NCBI RefSeq assembly: GCF_029542785.1
Contig: NC_083373.1
Span: 434,001 to 498,000, forward strand
DNA from: Malassezia japonica
Taxonomy: Eukaryota; Basidiomycota; Malasseziomycetes; Malasseziales; Malasseziaceae
DNA length: 64,000 nucleotides
Reading direction: 5' to 3'
The position numbers and the translations under genes are program-made. The notes below the pieces were generated by a model that saw only the letters and a program-made list of their open reading frames with translations, was not told where the DNA came from and did no database searches. How positions within the stretch are numbered: position 1 is the first letter of the stretch; each line of letters starts with the position of its first letter. Below are positions 8,715 to 19,600 of the stretch, one piece after another.

Positions 8715-10166
8715 CTAGATACGCCCAACCGCCACCGTCTCGGTCGCAGCTTTTTGCAGGCGGTTCATCACGGCGAGGCCCATGCCCGTCTCGGGGATCT
8801 CCTCGACGAGGATCAGGTCGCAGGCGCCCGCTGCGCCGTCCCACACGACCTCGGCGTCGAGCGTGCGCAGGCCGTCAAAGAGGCGCTGCGCGGCCATGGC
8901 AGGCGTCGCGAGGAGGCCGAGCGAGTAGACACACATACGCTGCTCGCCTGCGGCGACGACCGGCGAGAGGCGGCTGCCGCCCGCCTCCGCACGGCGCTCC
9001 CCCGCCCAGGACGAGAGCGAGGGCGCAAGCTCGGCGACGACGGCCATGAGCGGCGAGTCGACTGCGCACATCACGCCGATGCGCGTCGCGCCGGCGTGCC
9101 GCCGCGCGGCCGTGGCGTCGTGTGCGCCGGCAGCGGCCTCTTGCAGCGCGGCGCACTGCTTTTCCAAGAGCGCACGCAGAGACACGTCCGACGTTGCCGC
9201 ATGCTGCACAAGCAGCACGCGCGCCTCGGGCGAGTAGTGGCGGTACTTCATACCCGGCGTCGTCGGCGTCTCTTCTGCGGCCTTGGTCCGCTCGAGCGTC
9301 TTGCCGTACACGCGGAGCTCCGCCGCGTCGCTCGTCGCATTCGGCGCGCCGGCGAGCAGGCCGTGCGCTGCCAGGGCGTCCCGGATCCCTTCGACCGATA
9401 CGCCACCCGGACGCAGCACACGCACCTCGCCGGGCACCGTGACCGCATCCACGACCGTGCTCTCGACGCCGACGGAGCATGCGCCGCCGTCGACAATGTA
9501 CTTGAGCACGCCCTTTGGCGCAAGGTCGTGGTAGACATGCGCCGCCGACGTCGGCGACGGCCGCCCGGACGCATTCGCCGACGGCGCCGCGATCGGGACG
9601 TCTGCCAGCGCAATGAGCGCGCGTGCGATTGGGTGCGACGGCATGCGCACGCCGACCGTCTGCTGCCCGCAGGTGACGGTGCGGGGCACGAGCGGCTCGC
9701 CACTCTCTGCGCCTACCGGAAAGAGGAGCGTCAGCGGCCCCGGCCAGAAAGCGTCCATCAGCGCGGAGCACACGTTATTCACCTCGTACGACGCCGGAAC
9801 GAGGCGGCGGAGCATCGCACGGTCGCTGACGTGCACAATCAGCGGGTTGTCCATCGGCCGGTTCTTGGCCTGGTAAATTTTCGCCGCAGACTCGGCACGC
9901 AGCGCACACGCTCCCAGCCCGTACACGGTCTCGGTCGGAAACGCGACAAGCTCGCCGCGGCGCAGGTGCGCGGCGGCTTCGTCGAGGCTCTTGCGGCCCT
10001 CGTCGGTGGCGACCGCGACGTCGACGCGCTCAGGCTCGCCCGGCCGCGCACAAAACGTGATCCCAAACGTGGGAGGTGATGGTACAGGGAGTATGGAGGT
10101 CGACATCGCGCGTCGTGCCTTGCTATACAAACCAAATGCCTCGAGCCGCCCCGCGGCGTGGCGCAT
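8715..10166 (-). CDS. SUA5: Threonylcarbamoyl-AMP synthase Sua5
   Basis: Sua5 makes threonylcarbamoyl-AMP from threonine, bicarbonate and ATP, the first step of t6A37 formation in ANN-decoding tRNAs. The YrdC domain (LRRGELVAFPTETVYGLGA, KNRPMDNPLIVHV, ANASGRPSPT, VESTVVDAV, RPGGVS) is followed by the fungal/archaeal Sua5 C-terminal domain starting at the linker PGMKYRHYSPEA. Two in-frame ATGs are possible. 10166 gives 483 aa with an Arg/Ala-rich extension (MRHAAGRLEAFGLYSKARRA) resembling a mitochondrial presequence. 10106 gives 463 aa starting MSTSILPVP. Dual targeting is plausible because t6A is made in both compartments. Convergent with the kinase gene. Confidence 0.93.
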   Translation of the reverse strand: MRHAAGRLEAFGLYSKARRAMSTSILPVPSPPTFGITFCARPGEPERVDVAVATDEGRKSLDEAAAHLRRGELVAFPTETVYGLGACALRAESAAKIYQAKNRPMDNPLIVHVSDRAMLRRLVPASYEVNNVCSALMDAFWPGPLTLLFPVGAESGEPLVPRTVTCGQQTVGVRMPSHPIARALIALADVPIAAPSANASGRPSPTSAAHVYHDLAPKGVLKYIVDGGACSVGVESTVVDAVTVPGEVRVLRPGGVSVEGIRDALAAHGLLAGAPNATSDAAELRVYGKTLERTKAAEETPTTPGMKYRHYSPEARVLLVQHAATSDVSLRALLEKQCAALQEAAAGAHDATAARRHAGATRIGVMCAVDSPLMAVVAELAPSLSSWAGERRAEAGGSRLSPVVAAGEQRMCVYSLGLLATPAMAAQRLFDGLRTLDAEVVWDGAAGACDLILVEEIPETGMGLAVMNRLQKAATETVAVGRI

Positions 10167-10198
10167 CCAGCAAAGAAAAAAAAAGAGTGGAGCCTCCA

Positions 10199-11077
10199 CT
10201 AGCGGTCTTTGACCGCATAGGCGCCGTACGTCGCGTGGGGATCGTACGTCTCCCAGCGGCTGGCGGGGAAGATGTGCTTGTGGCGGTTGTACCACGCGCG
10301 CTCGACGACCTTGCCCGCATGCGACTCGTCCTTTTCGACAGAAGCGTCGGCGAGCATGCGCACGTCGTCGTGCACGTCAAAGTGAAAGAGCGGCCCCGAT
10401 TTGCCACGTGCTTTGTTCACCAGCAGCTCGTAGAACGTGAGGTGGTGGGGCAGGATCAGGTCCTCTTTGACGTACATCAGCGTGTCGGACGGCACGTTCT
10501 TCAGCGTAGGCACGTCTTTTCGCACGGCCTCGAGAAAGTCGCCAATCGAGTCGCCTTTGTGGCACGCGACTTGGCCGCGGTGCCCGGTGCCGTCCCAGTA
10601 GGAGTAGGTAACGTGGATCGACTCCTTTTTAATAGCATCCTGCTTCGCCTGCCACTCGTCGCGCAGCGCATCGCGCATCTTTTTCTCCTCTTCCTCGCGC
10701 TCGCGGTCGGGCAGGAAAGAGGTGTCGACGCTGGGATCCTTGACGCCCTTGTCGGTCTTGACGCGCTTCAGCGGCACGGCCTCCTCCTCGTCCTCCTCGT
10801 CCAGTGCAAATGAAAGCTTGCTGTGCGCCTTGCGGCTCTTTTCGCGCCGTACCTCCTTCTTCTTTTCACGCAGCGCCTGGGCACGTTCGTCGGCACGCTC
10901 TTTTTCTTCGAGGATCTGCTCCTGCTTCCTCTGGAAGTCTTCGAGACGCACAAGTCCGACGGTCTCGAGCTTGAGCGAGTCCTCCGTCACGTCCTGCTTC
11001 CCGACGAAGCGGTCGCTGCCGGCCGCAGCGCGCTCCGGCGGCGGCGCGCTCCCTTTCGATCGCGACGCGGCCTGCAT
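10199..11077 (-). CDS. XAP5/FAM50 family nuclear protein
   Basis: This conserved nuclear protein family (S. pombe Xap5, human FAM50) is associated with chromatin, splicing factors and suppression of cryptic transcription; 292 aa, no intron. After a charged coiled-coil N-terminus ([20 protein letters not shown]) comes a Lys-rich nuclear-localisation stretch. The highly conserved C-terminal XAP5 domain includes [48 protein letters not shown] and [20 protein letters not shown]. The protein ends close to this domain ([14 protein letters not shown]), as in other members. The start [10 protein letters not shown] is the first ATG that leaves a gap to the divergent COA6 gene (36 bp). Confidence 0.93.
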   Translation of the reverse strand: MQAASRSKGSAPPPERAAAGSDRFVGKQDVTEDSLKLETVGLVRLEDFQRKQEQILEEKERADERAQALREKKKEVRREKSRKAHSKLSFALDEEDEEEAVPLKRVKTDKGVKDPSVDTSFLPDREREEEEKKMRDALRDEWQAKQDAIKKESIHVTYSYWDGTGHRGQVACHKGDSIGDFLEAVRKDVPTLKNVPSDTLMYVKEDLILPHHLTFYELLVNKARGKSGPLFHFDVHDDVRMLADASVEKDESHAGKVVERAWYNRHKHIFPASRWETYDPHATYGAYAVKDR

Positions 11078-11113
11078 GGCGGTTGTGTCTCGGCCGAGTT
11101 CTCCGCTTGGACC

Positions 11114-11492
11114 ATGTCGCAAACGCCGAGTGTGTCGCGCAGCAGCCGCCAGCTGTGCTGGGAAAGCCGCGATAGCTACTATGCGTGCTTGACCTCCCAC
11201 AAGATCCTCGCTCCACCGGGCACCGACATGTCAGACACCAAAGGGCCGCTCGGCCGCGGAGGGTTTGCCGAGAAAACCTCGCCGGAGGAGCGTGCACGGA
11301 TCCTGGCCGAGCAGCGCGCCAACGACCCGTGCACGCCACAGCGCGATGCGTACGAAAAGAACTGTGCGCAGAGCTGGGTACGTTGCTATGCTCACACAGG
11401 TCGATTACTTCAACAAGCGCCGCATCCTCGACGAGCGCCAAAAACAGTTCTACGCTGAGGCCGAGGCGCGTGTCGCGGCACAGAACAAGTAG
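11114..11492 (+). CDS. COA6: Cytochrome c oxidase assembly factor Coa6
   Basis: Coa6 is a small intermembrane-space protein for copper delivery to Cox2. Exons 11114-11377 and 11400-11492 (22-nt intron 11378-11399) give 118 aa. A CX9C pair ([11 protein letters not shown]) and a CX10C pair ([12 protein letters not shown]) form the twin-Cys helical hairpin. CAQSW then continues after splicing as [16 protein letters not shown], the conserved end of the COX6B/Coa6 fold. No presequence is expected for a Mia40 substrate. The insertion between the two Cys helices ([20 protein letters not shown]) is longer than in Cox12, which favours Coa6. The stop codon (11490-11492) abuts the stop of the convergent gene with no base between. 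Confidence 0.85.
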
Positions 11493-12195
11493 CTACTCTA
11501 TATGGGGGGTTGTAGGGCTGGCCTTTTGCAGCAGGGTATGGCGCACGTCGCGCAGCGCGCCGGTCGTCCCGCCGGCCGCGCCACCGAGGAGCAGCATCCG
11601 GGGAAGCACGGGCGTAGGGAGGCGGACTGGGTAAGCAGGAAAACGTACAGGCAAGTCCCGCAATGAGCGCAGTCGCGAGGCCCGCAAGTGTGCCGTCCGA
11701 CCAGTGGCCGAGGTACGCGAGCAGCGGGCGGTCCTCGCGCGGCTCGTCGCGCACGCGCTCGGCCGGCTCCCAGCGGTTGCGCGCGTGCTCTGCCAGCACG
11801 TCAAGCAGGCAGAATCCACCGACCCAGCCGGCCATGTGCAGGCCGGTCTCGGCGCCGGTCTGTGCGCCGCCGAGGATCATGCGGTAATATTTCGTCTTGT
11901 TGTAAAAGTACCATCCTTGCACGGTTCGCGGCAGGCGGTGCGCATTCTCCGCAAGGAACACGAGCGCCGTGCGCCGTGCGCCGCTCGCCATGCCCGACAG
12001 GAACCCAAGCCCGAAGGCGGACGCCACGAGGAGCGTGCTGAGCGGCATGTGCACCGCGACCGGCGTGTGGTTTCCTTCCGGCACTTCTTCTGGGAGGTCG
12101 CTAGATGCAGCTTCAGCGACAGGCGCAGGTGCAGGCGCCGTGGCCGCCGCCGGCGCCGCCGCCGGCGCGGATCCCCAAGGCCACCATCCCCCCAT
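11493..12195 (-). CDS. Small Gly-rich multi-TM protein, unidentified
   Basis: Minus-strand exons 12195-11649 and 11626-11493 around a 22-nt intron (11627-11648) give 226 aa. An Ala/Pro-rich N-terminus is followed by about four hydrophobic helices with glycine spacing: LLVASAFGLGFLSGMASG, the GLHMAGWVGGFCLLDVL region, GTLAGLATALIAGLAF, and MLLLGGAAGGTTGAL in the second exon. Between the first two is a conserved-looking segment, FLAENAHRLPRTVQGWYFYN. The layout resembles the Tim17/22/23 group, but I cannot confirm membership, so I assign no function. The ATG is chosen at MGGWWPWG; an upstream GTG in frame is not a start. Stop-to-stop contact with COA6. Confidence 0.75.
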
Positions 12196-12198
12196 CGT

Positions 12199-12204
12199 CA
12201 CGTG
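12199..12204. promoter_or_regulatory. GTCACGTGAC palindrome, LYS2 divergent promoter
   Basis: A perfect 10-bp palindrome GTCACGTGAC (12197-12206) lies in the 48-bp gap between the divergent ATGs at 12195 and 12244. It matches RTCACGTG, the Cbf1-type site, on both strands. Confidence 0.5.
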
Positions 12205-12243
12205 ACGGTACGAAGATCCGAGTCAGACGACCCCGCTTCCACC

Positions 12244-15200
12244 ATGCCGGCCCCAGGCGCAGATATGGCTGCGAAGCTTGACTTTTGGTCACAGCAGCTG
12301 CGGAATCTTCCGCGGCTTGCGCTGCCAACCGACTACCCCCGCCCGGCGAAGCAGAGTGTCGTGCACGCGATGAAGTCAGCCGTGCTCCCGGCGCAGGTGA
12401 CCAAGGCGCTCGCGCGTCTCGCGCTGTACGAGGACGAGGCGCAGCAGGACGCCGCGTCGCGATTCCAGGAAGACGAGGAGGAGGCGGCGGATGAGGGTGT
12501 GCGTACCTATCACCTGCTCCTCACCGCGCTCGTCGTGTTGATCCACCGCTACACCGGCGATACGGACGTGGTGATCGCCTCCAACGACCCCACGACCGGC
12601 GACGCGCTCGTGCTGCGTGTCATGGTCGAGCCGGAGGACTCGTTCTGGCAGGTCGCCCGCCGCGTGCAGGCCGTCGAGACGCAGGCGGTGCGCAACAGTG
12701 TGCCGTTCGAAGACCTGGAGAAGCGCATGGAAGAGGAGCGCCTCGCGGCCGAGGGCCCTGCGCCGGAGGGCGTGTCGAACCCCTTGTTCCGCGTGCGCTT
12801 CTTTGACGAGACCAACTCGCAGGTGCGCCGCTTTATGCAGCGCACGAACCTCACGACGGACCTGAGTGTGTTTGTCACGCCGCCCGAGGCGCACGTCGAC
12901 CCAGAGGAGGGCGCGTTGCATGCCGAGCCGGCCGCGCCTACGCAGCAGTTCCGTGCGCCGGCGCACGCACCGGTCGCGCTGCACATTTCCTACAATGCTC
13001 TACTCTTTTCCGCGCAGCGCATCCAGGGCATCCTCGCGCAGCTCTCGTCGCTGATCCGCGCCGCAGCACAGAACCCGCTCGCGCCCGTCGGCAAGATTGT
13101 GTTCCGCACCGCGGCCGAGGCGGCGTTCCTGCCGGACCCGCGCCGCGACCTCGACTGGTGCGGCTACCGCGGGAGCATCACGAGCATTTTTGAGGACAAT
13201 GCGCGGCAGTTCCCTGACCGCCGCTGCCTCGTCGAGAGCATTGCATCGCAAGGTGCGCCCGCGTCGCAGCTGCGTACGGTGTCGTACGGCGAGCTGGACC
13301 GTGCAAGCAATGTCGTGGCGCACCGTCTGCTGGCCGCTGGCGTGCAGCGCCAAGAAGTCGTGACGGTGTACGCCCACCGCGGCGTGGACCTCGTCGTGGC
13401 GGTCATTGCGACGCTCAAGGCCGGCGCAACGTTTAGCGTGATCGATCCGAGCTACCCGCCGAGCCGCCAGAACATCTACCTGCAGGTGGCGCGCCCCAGG
13501 GCGCTTGTCGTCCTTGCCAAGGCCGGCTCGATCCATCCCCAGGTCCGCCAGTGCATCGAGGAGGAGCTCGAGCTGCGTGTCGAGATTCCTGCCTTGGAGC
13601 TGCGTGCGGACGGCAGCCTGGTCGGCGGCGCGGTCGACGGCGCGGATATCCTCGATACGACGCAGGACAAGGCCGCCAAGTCGACGGGCCTCGTGCTCGG
13701 CCCCGACTCGGTCGCGACGCTCTCCTTCACCTCTGGCTCGACTGGCATTCCAAAGGGTGTGCAGGGCCGTCACTACTCGCTCACGCACTTTTTCCCGTGG
13801 ATGGGCGGCTGCTTCGGCCTCGGCCCCGGCGATCGCTTCACGATGCTGAGTGGTATTGCGCACGACCCGATCCAGCGCGACATCTTTACGCCGCTCTTCT
13901 TTGGTGCCGAGCTGCACATTCCGACGGCCGACGATATCGGCACGCCCGGTCGCCTGGCCGAGTGGATGGCCGTGTCAGGGGCCACGGTGACGCACCTCAC
14001 GCCGGCAATGGGCCAGCTGCTCTCTGCGCAGGCCACCGCAGCGATTCCGAGCCTGCGTAACGCGTTCTTTGTCGGTGATATTTTGACCAAGCGCGACTGC
14101 ACGCGTCTCCAGGCGCTCGCGGCAAACGTGCGCATTATCAACATGTACGGCACGACCGAGACGCAGCGTGCCGTGTCGTACTTTGCGATTCCCCCCGCAA
14201 GCGACGACGTGGCGTTCCTCAAGACGCAGAAGGATATCATGCCTGCAGGTCAGGGTATGGTCGACGTCCAGCTCCTGGTCGTGAACCGCAACGAGCGCCA
14301 CGAGACGTGCGCCGTCGGCGAGGTGGGCGAGATCTACGTGCGCTCCGGCGGCCTCGCAGAGGGCTACCTCGGCCCGCCCGAGGTCACTGCCGAAAAGTTC
14401 CTCACCAACTGGCTCGCGCCGGACCTGGTCATTGAAGACACGCTCAAGGGCACGCCCGAGGGCCAGTACTGGAAGGGGCCGCGCGACCGAATGTACCGCA
14501 CCGGCGACCTCGGCCGCTACCTCCCCGACGGACGCGTCGAGTGCACGGGCCGTGCAGACGACCAGATCAAGATCCGTGGCTTCCGTATCGAGCTCGGCGA
14601 GATCGACACGCACCTGTCGCGCCACGCCAACGTGCGCGAGAATGTGACGTTTGTGCGCCGTGACAAGGACGAGGAAAAGGTCCTGGTCTCGTACTTTGTG
14701 CCGACGGACGACGTGCACGCAGATGCCGACGACGTGAACCTGCCCGAGGATGTCGGCAATGTGCAGCGCGAGGTCCTGCGTGGCATCGGCCGCTACCGCG
14801 CGCTGATCAAGGACATCCGCGAGTACCTCAAGCAGAAGCTGCCTGCCTACTCGGTGCCGACGCTCTTTGTGCCGCTGTCCAAGATGCCGCTGAACCCCAA
14901 CGGCAAGGTCGACAAGCCCGCGCTGCCGTTCCCGGACACGGTGCTTGCGCAGCGCCTCGCCCACGCCTCGTCCTCCGCACAGGCCGCCGCGCCGCGTAGC
15001 AACACCGAACAGACGCTGAGCAAGCTCTGGGCCGAGCTCCTCCAAGGCGTCGAGGACCCCGTGCCGCTCGACGAGTCGTTCTTTGACCTCGGCGGCCACT
15101 CGATCCTCGCGACGCGCCTCGTGTTTGCCGTGCGCCAGGCCTTTGCCGTGCACGTCCCGCTCGGCCTCGTGTTTGACGCGCCGACGATCCGTACGCTCGC

Positions 15201-16614
15201 GCAGGCCGTCGATACGCTGCGCAACGGCGACCTCGTGCTGAGCGCGGGCCCGACGGAAGAAAAGGCCGCCGAGGTCGCGTATGCGGACGACGCCAAGGCG
15301 CTTGAGGCCGAGCTGCCCGCCGCCTTTGGCGCGCCGGCCGCCGGCGCGGGCCGCACTGTGCTCCTGACCGGTGCGACGGGCTTCCTCGGCGCATTTGTCT
15401 TGTACGACCTGCTGCACAACCGCAAGGACGTCGCCAAGGTGTACGTGCACACCCGTGCGCGCGACCATGCGGCGGCCGTGCAGCGCCTGCGCGACGCGCT
15501 CTCCTCGCGTGGACTGTGGGAAGAGGCGTGGGTCGCCAACGGCCGCCTCGACGCGGTCGTCGGCGACCTCGGCGAGCCGCGTCTTGGCTTTAGCGACGCA
15601 GACTACCAGCGCATGGAGGCCGAGGTCGATGCGATCGTGCACAACGGTGCGCTGGTGCACTGGGTGTACCCCTACTCGAAGCTGCGTGCGCCCAACGTCC
15701 TGTCGACCGTCGCCGCGATGCACCTTGCGGCGTCCGGCAAGCCCAAGTCGCTCACGTTTGTCTCGTCGACCTCGGCGCTGGACACGGACTACTACGTGCG
15801 CCTCTCGGACACGATCCAGGCGACCAACACCGAGAGCCTGCGTGGCGTGAGCGAGGACGACGACCTGCACGGCAGTGCGCACGGCCTCACGAGCGGCTAT
15901 GGCCAGTCGAAGTGGGTCGCTGAGCGCCTGGTGATGGCGGCGGCGCAGCGTGGCCTCAAGGCCGCGATCGTGCGCCCGGGCTACATTGTCGGTGACTCGC
16001 ACACGGCGGTGACCAACACGGACGACTTCCTCTTCCGCCTGGTCAAGGGCAGCGTCCAGCTCGGCCGCATCCCGGACATGGACAACACGGTGAACATGGT
16101 GCCGGTCGACCACGTTGCGCGTGTCACGTCGCTCGCTGCGCTCGCCGCGCCGACGTTCCCGGCGTCGAGCGTGACGCACGCGCCCGTCTTCCACGTCACG
16201 TCGCACCCGAGCATCCGGTACAACGAGTTCCTCGGCGCGCTCAAGCGCTACGGCTGGGCGGTGGAGCAGTGCGAGTACGTCGACTGGCGTGCGCAGCTCG
16301 AGAACCACGTCGTGGCGAGCGCGGGAAGCGACGCGGAGGCCAACGCGCTCTTCCCGCTGCTGCACTTTGTCCTCGACGACCTCCCGACGTCGACCAAGTC
16401 GGCAGAGCTCGACGACGCGCACACCGACGCGCTCCTCGACGCGGCGCACGAGCAGGACGTTGTGCGCGGCGTGAACGGCGACCTTCTCGGCCTGTACTTT
16501 GCCTGGCTCGTCGCCGTCGGCTTCCTCCCGCCGCCGCCTGCGCGCGGCGCGCCGCTCCCGGCGCTCCCAGAGAACGCCGCGACCCACGCGGTGGGCCGCG
16601 GCTCGGCACACTAA
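12244..16614 (+). CDS. LYS2: L-2-aminoadipate reductase Lys2
   Basis: Lys2 reduces L-2-aminoadipate to the semialdehyde in fungal lysine biosynthesis, using ATP and NADPH, with a phosphopantetheine arm added by Lys5. The 1456-aa intronless protein is slightly longer than the usual ~1400. After an N-terminal condensation-like region, the adenylation domain shows SFTSGSTGIPKGVQG (~494), NMYGTTETQR and GDLGRYLPDG with DDQIKIRGFRIELGEID (~754-790). The carrier domain has LGGHSILATR (~949), where Ser is the pantetheine site. The thioester reductase domain has VLLTGATGFLGAF (~1040) and the YGQSKW catalytic Tyr/Lys (~1219). The start MPAPGADMAAK lies 48 bp from the divergent gene. Convergent with TAO3, 14 bp between stops. 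Codon use is strongly C/G-ending, as in highly expressed genes. Confidence 0.97.
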   Translation: MPAPGADMAAKLDFWSQQLRNLPRLALPTDYPRPAKQSVVHAMKSAVLPAQVTKALARLALYEDEAQQDAASRFQEDEEEAADEGVRTYHLLLTALVVLIHRYTGDTDVVIASNDPTTGDALVLRVMVEPEDSFWQVARRVQAVETQAVRNSVPFEDLEKRMEEERLAAEGPAPEGVSNPLFRVRFFDETNSQVRRFMQRTNLTTDLSVFVTPPEAHVDPEEGALHAEPAAPTQQFRAPAHAPVALHISYNALLFSAQRIQGILAQLSSLIRAAAQNPLAPVGKIVFRTAAEAAFLPDPRRDLDWCGYRGSITSIFEDNARQFPDRRCLVESIASQGAPASQLRTVSYGELDRASNVVAHRLLAAGVQRQEVVTVYAHRGVDLVVAVIATLKAGATFSVIDPSYPPSRQNIYLQVARPRALVVLAKAGSIHPQVRQCIEEELELRVEIPALELRADGSLVGGAVDGADILDTTQDKAAKSTGLVLGPDSVATLSFTSGSTGIPKGVQGRHYSLTHFFPWMGGCFGLGPGDRFTMLSGIAHDPIQRDIFTPLFFGAELHIPTADDIGTPGRLAEWMAVSGATVTHLTPAMGQLLSAQATAAIPSLRNAFFVGDILTKRDCTRLQALAANVRIINMYGTTETQRAVSYFAIPPASDDVAFLKTQKDIMPAGQGMVDVQLLVVNRNERHETCAVGEVGEIYVRSGGLAEGYLGPPEVTAEKFLTNWLAPDLVIEDTLKGTPEGQYWKGPRDRMYRTGDLGRYLPDGRVECTGRADDQIKIRGFRIELGEIDTHLSRHANVRENVTFVRRDKDEEKVLVSYFVPTDDVHADADDVNLPEDVGNVQREVLRGIGRYRALIKDIREYLKQKLPAYSVPTLFVPLSKMPLNPNGKVDKPALPFPDTVLAQRLAHASSSAQAAAPRSNTEQTLSKLWAELLQGVEDPVPLDESFFDLGGHSILATRLVFAVRQAFAVHVPLGLVFDAPTIRTLAQAVDTLRNGDLVLSAGPTEEKAAEVAYADDAKALEAELPAAFGAPAAGAGRTVLLTGATGFLGAFVLYDLLHNRKDVAKVYVHTRARDHAAAVQRLRDALSSRGLWEEAWVANGRLDAVVGDLGEPRLGFSDADYQRMEAEVDAIVHNGALVHWVYPYSKLRAPNVLSTVAAMHLAASGKPKSLTFVSSTSALDTDYYVRLSDTIQATNTESLRGVSEDDDLHGSAHGLTSGYGQSKWVAERLVMAAAQRGLKAAIVRPGYIVGDSHTAVTNTDDFLFRLVKGSVQLGRIPDMDNTVNMVPVDHVARVTSLAALAAPTFPASSVTHAPVFHVTSHPSIRYNEFLGALKRYGWAVEQCEYVDWRAQLENHVVASAGSDAEANALFPLLHFVLDDLPTSTKSAELDDAHTDALLDAAHEQDVVRGVNGDLLGLYFAWLVAVGFLPPPPARGAPLPALPENAATHAVGRGSAH

Positions 16615-16628
16615 ATAGCTAGTTTACA

Positions 16629-19600
16629 CTACTCGTCGCGCAGCCCGTCCGACAAACTACTTTCGCTCGCGCGCGTGCGCGGCGGCGTGCTCGGCATGTA
16701 GTCGAGCACCGACTCCTCCTCAATCACGTCGGGGTACATGTCGCTCAGCACCGCGTCCAGGGGGGGCGGCGCGGCCGCAAAGAGTACCGAGTCGCGTGTG
16801 CGGTACGTCGAGCGCGCCAGGATCTTGGCCACGTCCTCGGTCTGCGGCGCCTCGACCTCCTCGTCGCTCTGCCCAAAGTACGAGGCGAGGTCGTCGAGCT
16901 GGGATGCAAGCGCCCCGAGCTCCTCCGCCTCGTCCTCTTCCCAGGCGGCGGCCGCGTGTTGCGCTGCGCCAAACGCACGGGAAACCGACTGGAGGTTGTG
17001 CCGCGTACGCAGCGCGTCCTGGCGCCACTCGGCAATGCCCCAGCCCGACGGCGAGGGCGTGCCAAAGAGCTTGTCGCCGTCGCGGGGGTCGTTTGCATCG
17101 CGTGCTAGCGCAGGCGCATCAAGCACATCGAGCGCAAGCGGCGCAAGCGGCGTCGCAAGGAGCGCGAGCAGAGGATCGAGCATGCGCGCGCCGAGCGCAC
17201 GCACGCCCCCGTCCGCATTCTGGGCACGCAGCGCGCCCAACACCGCGGCGAGCGCGACGAGCGTCTGGCGGCAGACCCACTCGCGTTCGCAAAAGAGCAT
17301 GTGCAGCAGAATGAGCACGAGCGTAGCGCCGAGCGACTCGTCCGCCGCACAAAAGCTCGCGAGGCACGAGGCGGCCTGGCGCGCCAGCTCGTCCGTGCTG
17401 CGGAAACGCGCACGGGCAATCGAGTGCGCGACACGCGCAAGGTCGGGGCGCTGCGCCGCGTCCGCCGCGGCCGCGAGGCCTTCGCCCAGTGCGACAATCT
17501 CGGCGGGATCGACGGCGCGGGCATCCGCGTGGCGCAGGCTGCCGGCGCGCATGTCGCACGCCTGCATGCACCACGGGAGCGAGGCGGCAAGCAGCACGGC
17601 GGCGCGCGTATCGAAGCTTTCGTCGAGGTACGGCAGCGGGAAGGACGTGAGGCGCACCAGCAGCGAAAAGGTCGCGTCGCACAGCGTCGCCGAGCGAAGG
17701 CCGCGCAGGAGAATGCGCTGCAGACCCGGCGCAACATCGTAGCCGGGCGGCGGAGCAAGTCCGTCGAGCGGCCGGCCCTCCATGCGTCCGAGCAGCGTCT
17801 GCAACAGGCGCACGGTACACGCAAACTCGTCCTCGATCGGGGTCGACGCCGCGGCGGACGCCGCCCAGTACAGGGCCCCGAGCGTCTCGTCGCTCAGCTC
17901 GCCTGCATCGCACAGTGTCGCGTGCAGCGTAAGCAGGACTTCTTGCGCGTACGCCTCGTGGTCCGCCTGCGCATGCGCCGCCGTGCCACCGAGACGCGCC
18001 AGGAGCTCGGCAAGCATGGCATCGTGCAGCGGCGGACGCAGCGTGCGCAGCACCTCGAGCGAGCGGCATGCGGATGGCGAGACAGGCGCAGCGGTCGCCC
18101 ACTGCAGCGCCTCGGCCGCCCACGCCTCGCGCAGCGTGGGGAGGAGGGGCAGGCCAAGCGCACAGAGACCGTCGACAAGCGCACGCATATTCGCCGCATC
18201 GTCGCCGGGCATACCAGCACGCAGCGACGCGTGCACCGCCGCGAGCGCCGTCGCAAACGGCGTGGGGGCCGCCGGCACAATCGCGTCGCTTACCAGCGGG
18301 CTGTCGCTGTGCTCGTTACTGCCTGCGGCAGCCGCGGCAATGCCACGCAGCATCTGCTCGGCAGCCGACGCAAACGTGTCGCGCAGCGACTCGGGCATAC
18401 TTGCGATCTGGACACACAGGCCGTGGAGGAGCATCGGCAGGTGGTGGATCATTGCGCGCTCGTCGGCGCTCACGCATTCCGACATGAGCAGGATGGCGAC
18501 GAGCGGCGCAGAAAGCGCCGGGCCGTCCGCCGGCTGCATGCGCGTCGCGAGCGACGCAAAGCGCCCGACCTCGCCGTGGACCGAGAGCATGGGAATCGCG
18601 TCGGGGCGCAGCTGCTCGCAGAGATGGGCAAAGACGGCGGCACGCACGATGCGTGCGTCGATGCACGCAACGACCTGCTGCGCAAGCACCACGCTCTCGA
18701 CGCTCCCAAAGACAAGCGCAAGGTGCACGACAAACGACGCAAGCACCGCGCCGCTGTCGGCGCTATGCCCCAGCACGCTTGTCCACAGCACACGCACCTG
18801 GAGGGGGTGTGCCGTGCCGTGGGTAAACGTGAGTGCGGCGAGGCGCGTGAGCACCGCGTGTGGCTCGTCGTCGAGCGGCACACGCTGCCGCGGCGCAAAC
18901 TGCGCAATCTCTTCGACCCACGGAGGGAGCACCGAAAGCACCGCGTCGTGCGCCTCGAGCGGCAGGTGATCAATGTGCCGCACGAGCTCCGCAACGACCG
19001 CCGCACGCTGCGCGGGCCACGCATGCGCAAGGCATACCGAGATGGCCTGCTGCGCCGCGAGGTACGCTGAGGGCTGCGCGCTTGTCGCGCGCACCGCATA
19101 CTGTGCGAGATACGCGGGCGTATCCCAGCGCGACGCCGTCACCTCGAGCATCGCGACGGCATGCGCGCGCACAACAACGTCGGCGTGCGCGAGGTGCACA
19201 AGGCCCACGGCCATCGCCGCGCCCGGCGCGAGGTGCAGCGGCGTCGCGCAGTACGTCTCGGCGAGCACGTCGACAAACGTGCGCGGCGCCGAGCGGACTG
19301 CGAGGTCTTTGAATGCGTACACGAGCACCGCCTCTAGCAGCGCCGTATTCGCGCCGTTGTGCTCGAGGAGCGCACGGAGCGCCGCGCGGCCGGTCTGTGG
19401 CCCGTGGCTCTCGGTGCTCTGCAGCAGCGTGCGGATCCACGCAAGGAGCGTCGGCAGCGCCAAGGGCGTGTTGGGCGCGTCGGGCAGCGCCGCCGCACAC
19501 AGCGCCGCCATCGCCTGCTCGGCGTGCGTCGCAAGGAGATGCAGCTCGTGGCGCTGCATCACAATCACGCGCTCCTTTTGGCGGGCATCGACACACTGCT

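Noticed and set aside
13975..16611. 878-codon antisense frame across LYS2 (and similar long antisense frames over TAO3, RIM15 and others)
   Set aside because: These mirror strongly GC3-biased genes, have Arg/Ala/Leu-rich nonsense composition and no motifs.
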